64,000 nucleotides of DNA, taken from NCBI RefSeq assembly GCF_902499045.1, contig NZ_CABVPL010000015.1, forward strand, positions 1 through 64,000, in the 5' to 3' direction. The notes under the pieces are model-generated. The model searched no databases, was not told where the DNA came from, and saw only the letters and a program-made list of their open reading frames with translations. The position numbers were made by a program, and so were the translations under genes. This document shows, in pieces, positions 19,114 through 27,918 of this stretch. The DNA comes from Burkholderia latens. Its GTDB lineage: Bacteria; Pseudomonadota; Gammaproteobacteria; Burkholderiales; Burkholderiaceae. Every line of letters begins with the position of its first letter. The stretch's first letter is position 1.

Positions 19114-19622
19114 AGACGCTTGCAATCGAACCGCTGACGAAGGCAGCGTTCGCACCGTTCGGCGACGTGATCGAGACCGAAGGCGCGAAGCAGATTCCGA
19201 TCAATCTCGGCACGACGATCCGCTTTCACGATCTCGCGAAGGTCGACGTGACGGATGAAAACGGCCGCGCGCTGATCAACCTGTTCCGCGGCCAGCCGCG
19301 CACGCTGCCGTTCGAGGTGAAGATGCTCGAGCGCCATCCGCTCGGCAGCCAGGCGTTCGTGCCGCTGAACGAGCAGCCGTATCTCGTCGTTGTCGCGCCG
19401 GCCGGCGATCTCGATCCGTCGAAGATCCGCGCGTTCGTGACGAGCGGGTGGCAAGGCGTCAACTACGCGAAAGGCGTGTGGCATCACCCGCTGATCGCGC
19501 TGGGCGGCGTCAGCGACTTCATCGTCGTCGATCGCGGCGGTGATGGCCTGAACCTGAACGAGCAGGATCTGCCGGAATCGCTGTGGCTCACCGAGGACGC
19601 GCTCGATGCAGTGACGGCTTGA
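19110..19622 (+). CDS. allA: Ureidoglycolate lyase
   Basis: 170 residues of the AllA cupin family, which splits S-ureidoglycolate into glyoxylate and urea. Landmarks are FGDVIE near the N-terminus, [22 protein letters not shown] and KGVWHHPL with the metal-binding histidines. The ATG overlaps the allantoicase stop by four bases. It is the last gene of the operon and is followed directly by a strong terminator. The longer open frame that starts inside alc is a reading-frame extension, not a gene start. Confidence 0.95.
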   Translation: MKTLAIEPLTKAAFAPFGDVIETEGAKQIPINLGTTIRFHDLAKVDVTDENGRALINLFRGQPRTLPFEVKMLERHPLGSQAFVPLNEQPYLVVVAPAGDLDPSKIRAFVTSGWQGVNYAKGVWHHPLIALGGVSDFIVVDRGGDGLNLNEQDLPESLWLTEDALDAVTA

Positions 19623-19653
19623 GCCGGATTTCAGTCGTTCCGCTACGTCGAAG

Positions 19654-19683
19654 AAGCCCGCGCGATTTGCGCGGGCTTTTTTG
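19654..19683 (+). terminator. Strong intrinsic terminator of the ureide operon
   Basis: A perfect 10-bp stem AAGCCCGCGC / GCGCGGGCTT with a GATTT loop ends in a run of six T residues. Confidence 0.93.
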
Positions 19684-19967
19684 TGTTTGCCGCTTGCGGA
19701 TCACGGCGCGGCGAGCGGTTCCCGTTCATCCGCGCGAAGCCGGCGAAGCAGCCGGGAACGAACGGCGGCGCATCGGGCAGCAGCGCCGGGCCGAGTCGGT
19801 GCGCGATGCGCTGTCACGTCGTCACGCCAGCGAGCAGGGCGGCTATCGCGCGCCCGCCCGTTGCGCCGGCGCGCGCCCAGTTCCGTGGGCGAACCGTGGC
19901 GCCGGCCGCGTGCCATCGTGCCCGCCTCGCCACCGCTCGACGTCCGGTCCCGGACGCGTGCTTCCCG

Positions 19968-20155
19968 ATGAGCCAACCTGAGAGCGACGTCACGGCGCTG
20001 CTGCGCACGATGCGGCCCGAACTGCATCGTGGCGTCTTCGCGTTCGTCGCGCTGGCGGACGATGCAGATATATCCGTATCCGAAACGATCGCGACGTTTC
20101 GTGAAGCGGAGGGCATGACGGTCGTGGCGTGATGGCCGCCGCGTATCACGACCAC
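19968..20155 (+). pseudogene. Remnant of an ACT-domain protein (COG3602-like) with internal deletion
   Basis: From ATG 19968 a 54-codon frame resembles the start of the small ACT-domain family: a TALLRTMRPELHRGVFAFVAL opening and TFREAEGMTVV before the stop at 20130. In the overlapping +1 frame the DNA then encodes AAAYHDHL, the motif normally found about 60 residues later in the same family. The central half and true C-terminus are missing, so this looks like an out-of-frame deletion. Homology is judged from memory of the family. The frame upstream of 19968 (from 19683) has no protein-like character. Confidence 0.5.
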
Positions 20156-20194
20156 CTCAGGAAGGCGATCCGCAATCGCCGCGCGCATGCAAAG

Positions 20195-20224
20195 AAAAAC
20201 GGGCCCGGTTTGACCCGGGCCCGT
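20195..20224 (-). terminator. Intrinsic terminator of the uraH-puuD operon
   Basis: Read on the minus strand, a GC-rich stem (ACGGGCCCGG pairing with CCGGGCCCGT) with a short loop is followed by TTTTTC. It lies about 55 bases after the puuD stop and overlaps the end of the ACT remnant region. Confidence 0.88.
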
Positions 20225-20277
20225 GAACGGAGCGTATTGCGCCGGCAGCCGATACCTGACGGCCGGCGCACGATGGC

Positions 20278-21471
20278 TTACTTTGCCGCGCCACCCTCGA
20301 ACCATGCGGCGAGCTTCACGCGCTCGTCGTCGGTCATGTGCGTGACGTTGCCGATCGGCATCGCCTTCAGGCGCACGGCCTGTTCGTAGATCCGCTGCGC
20401 GTTCTTCGACACTTCGTCCGGCGTGTCGAACATCACGCCCGCGGGCGCGCTGCCCATCAGCGTCGGCTTCGCCGAATGGCACTCGACGCAACGCTGCTGC
20501 AGGATCGGCATGATGTCGCGGATCGCGATCTTCGGGGCGTTCGCGGCCTGCGCTTCCGGTGCGACCGGCTTGGGCATCGTCCACACGAGCGCGCCCGACA
20601 ACAACGCGACGCCGCCGATCGGCAGGTACCACAGCTGCTTGCCGCGGTGACGCATCACGAAGAACTGGCGGATCAGCGCGCCGGCCAGCATGATCAGCAC
20701 GAGCACGACCCAGTTGAACTTGTTCGTGTACGTCATCGCATAGTGGTTCGACAGCATCGCGAACACCACCGGCAGCGTGAAATACGTGTTGTGCACCGAA
20801 CGTTGCTTGCCGCGCTTGCCGTAGATCGGGTTCGGCTCTTCGCCCTTGAGCATCTTGTCGACCATCTTGCGCTGGCCGGGGATGATCACGAAGAACACGT
20901 TCGCCGACATGATCGTCGCGAGCATCGCGCCGACGATCAGGTACGCCGCACGCCCCGCGAAGATGTGGCACGCGAGGTACGCGGCGATCACGACGTAGAC
21001 GCCGACGCAGATGCCCAGCACGCGATCGTTGGTGCCGAGGATGCGGCACAGCGAGTCGTAGACGATCCAGCCCGCTGCGAGGAAGCCGAGTGCGGACGCG
21101 ACCGCGACGACCGGACCCATGTCGAGCACGCTCTTGTCGATCAGATACGTGTTCGGCGCGAGCAGGTACAGCACGAAGAACAGCGAGAAGCCTGACAGCC
21201 ACGTCGTGTACGACGGCCACTTCGACCAGTGCAGGTCGTCAGGCATTTCCGGCGGGGCGACCGTGTACTTCTGCATGTTGTAGAACCCGCCGCCGTGGAC
21301 GTGCCACAGTTCGCCGAACACGCCGCGCTTGCGCTGGTTCGCGTCGGCCGGCGGCTTCAGGCTGTTGTCCAGTGCGACGAAATAGAAGGACTCGCCGATC
21401 CACGCAATGGCGACGATGACGTGCAGCCATCGCAGCGCGAGGTTCAGCCAGTCGGTGATGAAGCCTTCCAT
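20278..21471 (-). CDS. puuD: Membrane-bound urate hydroxylase with C-terminal cytochrome c domain
   Basis: Oxidises urate to 5-hydroxyisourate, feeding electrons to a c-type haem instead of making H2O2 as classical uricase does. 397 residues from ATG 21471. About eight or nine transmembrane helices occupy residues 10-290, with histidines in RWLHVIV and ELWHVHGGG. A periplasmic monohaem domain follows with the CVECH haem motif at 328-332 and a candidate Met ligand near the C-terminus. It lies 53 bases after uraH on the same strand. The system lacks a soluble uricase in this window. Confidence 0.93.
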   Translation of the reverse strand: MEGFITDWLNLALRWLHVIVAIAWIGESFYFVALDNSLKPPADANQRKRGVFGELWHVHGGGFYNMQKYTVAPPEMPDDLHWSKWPSYTTWLSGFSLFFVLYLLAPNTYLIDKSVLDMGPVVAVASALGFLAAGWIVYDSLCRILGTNDRVLGICVGVYVVIAAYLACHIFAGRAAYLIVGAMLATIMSANVFFVIIPGQRKMVDKMLKGEEPNPIYGKRGKQRSVHNTYFTLPVVFAMLSNHYAMTYTNKFNWVVLVLIMLAGALIRQFFVMRHRGKQLWYLPIGGVALLSGALVWTMPKPVAPEAQAANAPKIAIRDIMPILQQRCVECHSAKPTLMGSAPAGVMFDTPDEVSKNAQRIYEQAVRLKAMPIGNVTHMTDDERVKLAAWFEGGAAK

Positions 21472-21524
21472 GAAACTCCTCCAGACTCGATTCGTTGTCT
21501 TTGATGCGTTTGCCGATGCGTGTG

Positions 21525-21878
21525 TCAGCTGCCGCGATAGGTGCTGTACGACCACGGCGACACGAGCAGCGGCACGTGGTAGTGCGATGCAGGGTCGGCG
21601 ATGCCGAAGCGCAGCACGACGCGGTCGACGAAGCGCGGTTCCGGCACCTTCACGCCGAGCGACGCGAAGTAGTCGCCGGCATGGAACACGAGTTCGTATT
21701 CGCCGGCGGCGAGTGCCGCGCCTTCGAGCAGCGGTTCGTCGCAGCGGCCGTCGCTATTGGTCAGCACGGTCTTGATCGCGCGGCGCGATTCGCCGTCGAG
21801 CGCGTAGAGGTCCACTTTGATGGCAGCGCCGGGGCGACCGTGTGCCGTGTCGAGTACGTGGGTAGTGAGCTTTCCCAT
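21525..21878 (-). CDS. uraH: 5-hydroxyisourate hydrolase (transthyretin-like)
   Basis: 117 residues. The family N-terminus LTTHVLDTAHGRPG carries the catalytic His, and the protein ends in the signature tetrapeptide YRGS. It hydrolyses the unstable PuuD product to OHCU, the UraD substrate. ATG 21878 begins MGKLTTHV directly at the family start; the open frame upstream has no conserved sequence. No signal peptide is seen, so the enzyme is cytosolic although PuuD is membrane-bound. It precedes puuD in a two-gene operon. Confidence 0.95.
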   Translation of the reverse strand: MGKLTTHVLDTAHGRPGAAIKVDLYALDGESRRAIKTVLTNSDGRCDEPLLEGAALAAGEYELVFHAGDYFASLGVKVPEPRFVDRVVLRFGIADPASHYHVPLLVSPWSYSTYRGS

Positions 21879-22398
21879 TCGCAGTTGTCCTTGTGTGAAT
21901 GCGAGGTTCGGCGGCAGCTCGATCCATTGACTGTGCGGCGGATCGAGGCTCCACGTCACGTGGCTACATACCCGTCGGCGAGATTGAAGCGAGCGCCGTG
22001 CAGGCATTGTAAAAAGGTTCCCCGTGCAAATACGGGCGCGATATCGAAGATAATGCGCCGCGCATGAGCGGCTGTCGACGGCCGGCCGGCTTCCGCTTGC
22101 CGCGCCGGATCGCCTCGAATGGCCGCGGCCCGCGGCCCCCGTGCGGCGCAACATGTCGAATCCGTGAAGTACGGTATTCCGGATTGCGCATTGTGCGCGG
22201 CGCGCGCTTGGGCGATGCTGCGGCCGTGCGCGCCGGGCTGGAGCCCGCGCGTACCCCGAAGACGGCATTCACGCCGGGTAACCGGGCCAGCGCGTTCGAA
22301 CGGACGCAGGCACCGGGGCGTGCCGCGAATCAGCGTTCGAACGGCTTTGTGACGGCCTCCGGGAGCGGCTCCCGGCGGCAGAACGACGCGGAGAACGC
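21879..22398. other. 520-base divergent control region between uraH and the 8-oxoguanine deaminase gene
   Basis: No frame here has protein-like features. The segment must carry the promoters of the minus-strand uraH-puuD unit and of the plus-strand deaminase gene. I see no pair of well-spaced -35/-10 elements on either strand and no palindrome that clearly matches the TTGT-N2-ACAA sites found near the island's FCD regulator. Confidence 0.4.
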
Positions 22399-23811
22399 AT
22401 GAACCTCGAGCAGCACGCCGGCGCACGCGCGCCGCACCCATCCTCATCCCGCCCGAAAACTCTGCTGGTCAAGCACGCCGACGTGCTCGTGACCATGGAC
22501 GACACGCGCCGCGAGCTGCGCGACGCCGGGCTCTACATCGAAGGCAACCGGGTCGTCGCGGTCGGCCCGAGCGCCGAGCTGCCCGAGACGGCGGACGAAG
22601 TGCTCGACCTGCGCGGGCACCTCGTGATCCCGGGCCTCGTGAACACGCACCACCACATGTACCAGAGCCTTACGCGCGCGGTGCCGGCCGCGCAGAACGC
22701 CGAGCTGTTCGGCTGGCTCACGAACCTGTATCGGATCTGGGCGCACCTGACGCCGGAGATGATCGAGGTGTCGACGCTGACCGCGATGGCCGAGCTGTTG
22801 CAGTCGGGCTGCACGACGTCGAGCGACCATCTGTACATCTATCCGAACGGCAGCCGGCTCGACGACAGCATCGGCGCCGCGCAGCGGATCGGCATGCGCT
22901 TTCACGCGAGCCGCGGCGCGATGAGCGTCGGCCAGCGCGACGGCGGGCTGCCGCCCGATTCCGTCGTCGAGCGCGAGCCCGACATCCTGCGCGACGCGCA
23001 GCGCCTGATCGAGACCTATCACGACGAAGGCCGCTACGCGATGCTGCGCGTGGTGGTCGCGCCGTGCTCGCCGTTCTCGGTGAGCCGCGGGCTGATGCGC
23101 GACGCGGCCGTGCTGGCGCGCGACTACGGCGTGTCGCTGCACACGCACCTTGCCGAGAACGTCAACGACATCGCGTACAGCCGCGAGAAGTTCGGGATGA
23201 CGCCCGCCGAATACGCGGAGGATCTCGGCTGGGTCGGCCACGACGTGTGGCACGCGCACTGCGTGCAGCTCGACGATGCGGGCATTGGCCTGTTCGCGCG
23301 CACCGGCACCGGCGTCGCGCACTGTCCGTGCTCGAACATGCGGCTCGCGTCCGGCATCGCACCGGTGAAGAAGATGCGGCTGGCCGGCGTGCCGGTCGGC
23401 CTCGGCGTCGACGGTTCGGCGTCGAACGACGGCGCGCAGATGGTCGCGGAAGTGCGGCAGGCGCTGCTGCTGCAGCGGGTCGGCTTCGGGCCCGATGCGA
23501 TGACCGCGCGCGAGGCGCTCGAGATCGCGACGCTCGGCGGCGCGAAGGTGTTGAACCGCGACGACATCGGCGCGCTGAAGCCCGGCATGGCCGCGGACTT
23601 CGCCGCGTTCGACCTGCGCCAGCCGCTGTTCGCGGGCGCGCTGCACGATCCGGTGGCGGCGCTCGTGTTCTGCGCGCCGTCGCAGACGGCGTACACGGTG
23701 GTGAACGGGAAGGTGGTGGTACGGGAAGGGCGGCTCGCGACGCTCGATCTGCCGCCGGTCATCGAGCGCCACAACGCGCTCGCGCGGGCGCTGGCGGAAG
23801 CGTCGCGCTGA
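22399..23811 (+). CDS. 8-oxoguanine deaminase-like amidohydrolase
   Basis: 470-residue member of the COG0402 metal-dependent amidohydrolases. Zn ligands are visible in VNTHHHMYQSL (near residue 90), HTHLAEN and HAHCVQLDD; the catalytic Asp lies in GLGVDGSASND. The closest functional group by sequence character is 8-oxoguanine/guanine deaminase, which yields urate or xanthine. That fits an island that degrades urate. The ATG has GGAGAACGC before it. A short Ala/Pro/Ser-rich N-terminus precedes the conserved part at residue ~20. Exact substrate is inferred. Confidence 0.85.
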   Translation: MNLEQHAGARAPHPSSSRPKTLLVKHADVLVTMDDTRRELRDAGLYIEGNRVVAVGPSAELPETADEVLDLRGHLVIPGLVNTHHHMYQSLTRAVPAAQNAELFGWLTNLYRIWAHLTPEMIEVSTLTAMAELLQSGCTTSSDHLYIYPNGSRLDDSIGAAQRIGMRFHASRGAMSVGQRDGGLPPDSVVEREPDILRDAQRLIETYHDEGRYAMLRVVVAPCSPFSVSRGLMRDAAVLARDYGVSLHTHLAENVNDIAYSREKFGMTPAEYAEDLGWVGHDVWHAHCVQLDDAGIGLFARTGTGVAHCPCSNMRLASGIAPVKKMRLAGVPVGLGVDGSASNDGAQMVAEVRQALLLQRVGFGPDAMTAREALEIATLGGAKVLNRDDIGALKPGMAADFAAFDLRQPLFAGALHDPVAALVFCAPSQTAYTVVNGKVVVREGRLATLDLPPVIERHNALARALAEASR

Positions 23812-23972
23812 CGCGTCGGCGCGGCGCTCGCGCCGCACGCCGTGGCGGCAGATGCGCATCGCGCGCGCGGGTCGCGGCCGTCACCCGCTGCGTGATGCGG
23901 CAGGTCATCGCACAATGACGCGATCGGCACGACCGGCGCGCGTGATGCGCGCATGGTGCGCGCCGACTGCGA

Positions 23973-24902
23973 TTACGCTTCGATCAGCGTGCGGGTCGCT
24001 TCCGCGACGAGGCCGCGCAGCCAGCGCACTTCGTCGGAGTAATGGCAGCGTTCGTGCCACAGCTGGTAGTACTGCATCGGCGGGAAGTCGAGCGGCGCCG
24101 GCACGACCGAAAGCGGCAGGAACTTCGCGTAATGATCGGCGAACAGGCGTGTCGTCGTGAAGATCAGGTCGGACTTCACCAGCACGTACGGTGCGAGGTT
24201 GAAGTACGGCAGCGTGACGACGACGTGGCGCTTGAGCCGCTCGCGCGCGAGGTGCACGTCGATCGCGCCGCGCTGGCCGACCGAGTACGGCGTCGGCGCG
24301 AGATGCGGCGCGTTCAGGTACTGGTCGAGCGTGAGCCCGCCGCGCTTCGCGAACGGGTGCGTGTTGCTCATCAGGCAGACGATTTCGTCGACGAACAGGT
24401 TCGACAGGTGCAGCTGCTCGGGCGGCTCGGGCCAGTTGCCGACGACGATGTCGAGCTTGCCGTCTTCCAGCGCGAGCTCGTAGTCGAACGCGGGGCCGAG
24501 CGAGTGGAATTCGAGCGTCGCATTCGGCGCGGCCTGGCGGAAGCGTTCGACGACCGTCGGCACGAACAGTACGTTCAGATAGTCCGGGCAGCCGATCCGG
24601 TAGCAGCGGATCGACGTCGCCGGATCGAAATTGTGCTGCTGGAACTTGATGCGCTCGATTTCGCGCAGCGCGTTCTGCACCGGCTCGAGCAGGCGCAGCC
24701 CATATTCGGTCGGGACCATGCCGGACTTGCCGCGCACGAGCAGCGGGTCGCCGGTGATGTCGCGCAGGCGCCGCAGCGCGGCGCTGATCGCCGGTTGCGA
24801 CTGGTTCAGTTTGACGGCCGCGCGCGTGACGCTGCGCTCCATCAACAAGGTGTGCAAGACGCGCAAGAGGTACGTGTCGATCGCCTCGCGTTGCTGACTC
24901 AT
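23973..24902 (-). CDS. LysR-family transcriptional regulator
   Basis: 309 residues. N-terminal helix-turn-helix (TRAAVKLNQSQPAISAALRRLRDITGDPLLVRG, about residues 25-60) and a LysR substrate-binding domain. It is convergent with the 8-oxoguanine deaminase gene and isolated on its strand, so neither its target nor its effector is set by operon structure; control of the neighbouring purine genes is possible. The ATG at 24902 fits the family N-terminus. Confidence 0.92.
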   Translation of the reverse strand: MSQQREAIDTYLLRVLHTLLMERSVTRAAVKLNQSQPAISAALRRLRDITGDPLLVRGKSGMVPTEYGLRLLEPVQNALREIERIKFQQHNFDPATSIRCYRIGCPDYLNVLFVPTVVERFRQAAPNATLEFHSLGPAFDYELALEDGKLDIVVGNWPEPPEQLHLSNLFVDEIVCLMSNTHPFAKRGGLTLDQYLNAPHLAPTPYSVGQRGAIDVHLARERLKRHVVVTLPYFNLAPYVLVKSDLIFTTTRLFADHYAKFLPLSVVPAPLDFPPMQYYQLWHERCHYSDEVRWLRGLVAEATRTLIEA

Positions 24903-25125
24903 GATTTCTCCGGTTTATATGTCTGGGCTGATCGAGGAGGGAGGTGGGTATATGGTTTTTAATATGAACGAAAACCAGCGTCAAGAGATGGATACCCGCA
25001 GGCGCCCGCCGGCCGGGCCTCGCCAACAGGGCCGAACGGGGCGGAATGCAGGCGTGCGCGGCGCTGCGCGGATGCGCGTTGCACGCATCCGGCAGGTCGG
25101 GGCGCTGCGCGTGATGTGCGGCGCG

Positions 25126-25335
25126 TCAGTCGTCGATGCGCAGGCCGACTTTCAGCGTCACTTGCCAGTGGATCACCTGATCGCCTTCGATGTGGCCGCG
25201 CGTTTCGGTCACCTGGAACCAGTGCAGGTTGTGCAGCGTCTTGCCTGCTTTCGAGATCGCGTTGCGGATGGCGTCGTCGCACGATTGCCGCGACGAGCCG
25301 GTCAGTTCGATCAGCTTGTAGACGTGGTCGCTCAT
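25126..25335 (-). CDS. Dodecin family flavin-binding protein
   Basis: 69 residues, typical dodecin length: [15 protein letters not shown], a helix [13 protein letters not shown], then beta strands with the flavin-stacking Trp in [11 protein letters not shown]. Dodecins assemble into hollow 12-mers that store or buffer flavins or related ligands. ATG 25335 is preceded by GGGAGCGC. The gene is monocistronic and divergent from the oxidoreductase at 25481. Confidence 0.93.
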   Translation of the reverse strand: MSDHVYKLIELTGSSRQSCDDAIRNAISKAGKTLHNLHWFQVTETRGHIEGDQVIHWQVTLKVGLRIDD

Positions 25336-25480
25336 GATGCGCTCCCTGGGATGTCGACGTGTGTCGGTGTGTACGGCCGGTGCAAGGCGCGGGCTCGCAG
25401 CCGCGCCGCGCATGCCCGGCTTCTTGAGTGATAGGTATGATGGGCGGCAAGTGCAACCCCAATTGGAGACGAGGAACATC

Positions 25481-26398
25481 GTGGAAGTCGGATTTTGCGG
25501 ACCGGGATTGATGGGCGCGCCGATGATTCGGCATTTGCTGGCGGCCGGCCATCGGGTCAGCGTCTGGAACCGGACGCGCACCAAGGCCGAGGCGCTGGAA
25601 CACGACGGCGCGCAGGTGGTCGACACGCCGCGCGAACTGGCCGAGCGCGTCGATACGGTATTCGTGTGCGTGCTCGACGGCCGTGCGGTCGGCGAGGTCG
25701 TGTTCGGCGAACACGGTCTCCTGGCCGGCGCTGCGAATATCCGCCGGCTGAAGCGCATCGTCGATCACTCGAGCATTGCGCCTGCGGCGACGCGCGCCTA
25801 CGCGGCACGCGCGGCTGCGCTTGAGGTGGGCTGGATCGATGCGCCGGTGTCGGGCGGTGTGCCCGGTGCGCAGGCCGGCACGCTCGCGGTGATGGCGGGC
25901 GGCGCGGTGGCCGACCTCGACGCGGTACGGCCGCTGATCGACACGTACGCGTCGCGTATCACGCACATGGGCGACGCGGGCGCGGGCCAGACCGCGAAGC
26001 TGTGCAACCAGGCGATCGTCACGGCGACGGTGACTGCGATTGCCGAAGCGGTCGGCCTCGCGCAGGCGAGCGGCATCGATGCCGCGCGTCTGGCCGACGC
26101 GCTCGCGGGTGGCTGGGCCGACTCGGTGCTGCTGCAGACCTTCGTGCCGCGCATGACGTCAGGCGGCCATCCGCCGATCGGCGCGCTCGCGACGTTCCAG
26201 AAGGATGTCGATGCAATCGCCGATGCGGCGCGCGACACGGGCGCGGTGATGCCCGTATCGGCGACGGTGCAGCAGGTATTGCGGTTGGGGGCCGCGCAAG
26301 GACTGGCCGGCGCCGACTTCGCCGCGTTCATCGACATCGTGCGGCCCGGCAACGGGCGCGGCGCCATGATCGCGGCAACGGCGAAACGAAAAGCCTGA
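25481..26398 (+). CDS. NAD(P)-dependent oxidoreductase, 3-hydroxyisobutyrate dehydrogenase family
   Basis: 305 residues from GTG 25481 (ACGAGGAAC ribosome-binding site). The Rossmann motif is [12 protein letters not shown] at the very N-terminus; the substrate-binding [15 protein letters not shown] lies near residue 125 and the catalytic Lys in [10 protein letters not shown] near residue 170. The family acts on beta-hydroxyacids such as 3-hydroxyisobutyrate, tartronate semialdehyde or phenylserine. Tartronate semialdehyde reductase would connect with the glyoxylate made by the ureide island, but nothing in the sequence proves that substrate. The longer open frame upstream covers dodecin promoter DNA. 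Confidence 0.88.
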   Translation: MEVGFCGPGLMGAPMIRHLLAAGHRVSVWNRTRTKAEALEHDGAQVVDTPRELAERVDTVFVCVLDGRAVGEVVFGEHGLLAGAANIRRLKRIVDHSSIAPAATRAYAARAAALEVGWIDAPVSGGVPGAQAGTLAVMAGGAVADLDAVRPLIDTYASRITHMGDAGAGQTAKLCNQAIVTATVTAIAEAVGLAQASGIDAARLADALAGGWADSVLLQTFVPRMTSGGHPPIGALATFQKDVDAIADAARDTGAVMPVSATVQQVLRLGAAQGLAGADFAAFIDIVRPGNGRGAMIAATAKRKA

Positions 26399-26441
26399 AT
26401 GGCCGATGGGCCGCCCGGAGGCGGCCCATCGTGCGGTATCG

Positions 26442-26888
26442 TCAGCCGAGGGAGCGCGGCGTCGTATCGCCGGCGTTCTGGCGCCCGAGCCCGCCGCGCA
26501 GGCTCGCCTTCGTGCCTGCACCAAATTCGGGCAGGATGCGCGCGCGGGCGCGGCTCGCGAACACGAGGAAGCCGAAGCCGTTCGCTTCGTACCAGTATCC
26601 GCCGTTCTCGAGGCCGTCGAGCGGCTGCTCGAGTGCGTTGGCGATCGATTCGATGCAGCGTTTGCGCAATTCGGCGATGGCCGGATAGGGCGGTTGTGCG
26701 CCGCGCACGCTGCACAGGAGCACGTCGAGGCCGGGCAGCACATGCGCATAGAGGACGGGTTCGTCCTGCGCGCGGGCGCGGGCAATCTTGGTGTCGAGCT
26801 GTGCGAACGGTTTCGAGTGACGCAATACCGCGAGGAAGGACTCCTGGCCATCCTGTTGCGCACGTCGACGTTTTTTCGGGAAGGACAT
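26442..26888 (-). CDS. Hypothetical protein
   Basis: 148 residues from ATG 26888 (MSFPKKRRRAQQDGQ), with a basic N-terminus and no membrane segment. A central region LPGLDVLLCSVRGAQPPYPAI and YWYEANGFGFLVF look like real folded protein. The tail is Arg/Gly-rich. I do not recognise the family. It points toward the oxidoreductase gene with a 43-base gap. A plus-strand frame over the same DNA (26406-26978) is less protein-like, so I prefer this strand. Confidence 0.6.
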   Translation of the reverse strand: MSFPKKRRRAQQDGQESFLAVLRHSKPFAQLDTKIARARAQDEPVLYAHVLPGLDVLLCSVRGAQPPYPAIAELRKRCIESIANALEQPLDGLENGGYWYEANGFGFLVFASRARARILPEFGAGTKASLRGGLGRQNAGDTTPRSLG

Positions 26889-27186
26889 AAACACTCGCCT
26901 CAAAAACAATTGCAAGAAATGCGGCACTTTCATGCGACCCACTCCCGGCTATGCACGCCGCATGTCGATCCTTTATAGCACACGAAAATGCTGCACTCGT
27001 GCGGTACGACGATCAATGTCTCCCGTCGACCCGCATGCCACGATGATCGACACAACCAGCGTCTTGGCGCCCGTACTGTCGTTTAGTCTCCATCATAGAC
27101 CTGCTTTTCCCGCGCGTGCATTCGCGCGTCACAAAAAAGTGAGACAGGCCCGTTCGCGACGGCGCACGACGCGTGCCCGCGAAAAA

Positions 27187-27213
27187 TGAAAAAGGCCCGC
27201 ACATGGCGGGCCC
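27187..27213 (-). terminator. Intrinsic terminator of mscL
   Basis: Read on the minus strand, GGGCCCGCC pairs with GCGGGCCT-like sequence around a CATGT loop and is followed by TTTTTCATTTT. It lies 25-50 bases after the mscL stop. The DNA from 26943 to 27186 shows no other feature. Confidence 0.85.
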
Positions 27214-27237
27214 GGCAGCTTCGGCGTGGCGCGATGC

Positions 27238-27669
27238 TCAGCGTTGCTTGAGCGAATCGCGGATCTCGCGCAGCAGCAGCACGTCTTCCGGCGTCGCGGC
27301 CGGTGCCGCTTCTTCCGGCTTGCGCAGCTTGTTGATGAATTTCACCATCAGGAAAATGATGAACGCGAGGATCACGAAATTGATCGCCACGGTGATGAAC
27401 GACCCATAGCCGAACACGGCGACGCCCGCAGCCTGCAGATCCTTGAACGAATCGGGATTACCCTTGAACGACGGGGGGATGGTGCCGAGCAGAACGAACT
27501 TGTTCGAGAAGTCCAGACCGCCGGTCAGCACGCCGATCACCGGCATGATCAGGTCTTTCACGACCGAGTCGACGATCTTCGAGAATGCGCCGCCGATGAT
27601 CACGCCGACGGCGAGATCCATCACGTTGCCCTTGACGGCGAACTCCTTGAATTCCTTGATTATGCTCAT
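27238..27669 (-). CDS. mscL: Large-conductance mechanosensitive channel
   Basis: 143 residues, normal MscL length. The N-terminal amphipathic helix [28 protein letters not shown] leads into TM1 with the gate-lining Gly/Ala/Val face. TM2 ([19 protein letters not shown]) follows a periplasmic loop, and the C-terminal helix ends in [12 protein letters not shown]. It protects the cell against osmotic downshock. ATG 27669 is the family start and has AGGAGAAAG upstream on the minus strand. Confidence 0.97.
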   Translation of the reverse strand: MSIIKEFKEFAVKGNVMDLAVGVIIGGAFSKIVDSVVKDLIMPVIGVLTGGLDFSNKFVLLGTIPPSFKGNPDSFKDLQAAGVAVFGYGSFITVAINFVILAFIIFLMVKFINKLRKPEEAAPAATPEDVLLLREIRDSLKQR

Positions 27670-27918
27670 GAGCGGCTTTCTCCTGGTTGAGGCGACGGGA
27701 AGGCGTGCCGCGACGCACACGACTGCAAGAGCGTCTGATGGGTCTGATGAGATCGGAGGCACGCCGATGTGCCGCATGATAGCGAACGTGCCCCATTGCC
27801 GGTAGCCCACTTTGAAATGATTGACAAATCGGGGGCCGGCGCGAGGGGAACTGAAAGGAAGCGCGGCGAGAAGAAGAGCGGGCGCCGCGCGACAGGCCGG
27901 CACCCGCATGCATGACGC

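Noticed and set aside
22064-22402. Frames in the gap before the 8-oxoguanine deaminase gene
   Set aside because: Arg/Pro-rich frames on both strands with no conserved-looking segment or good start.
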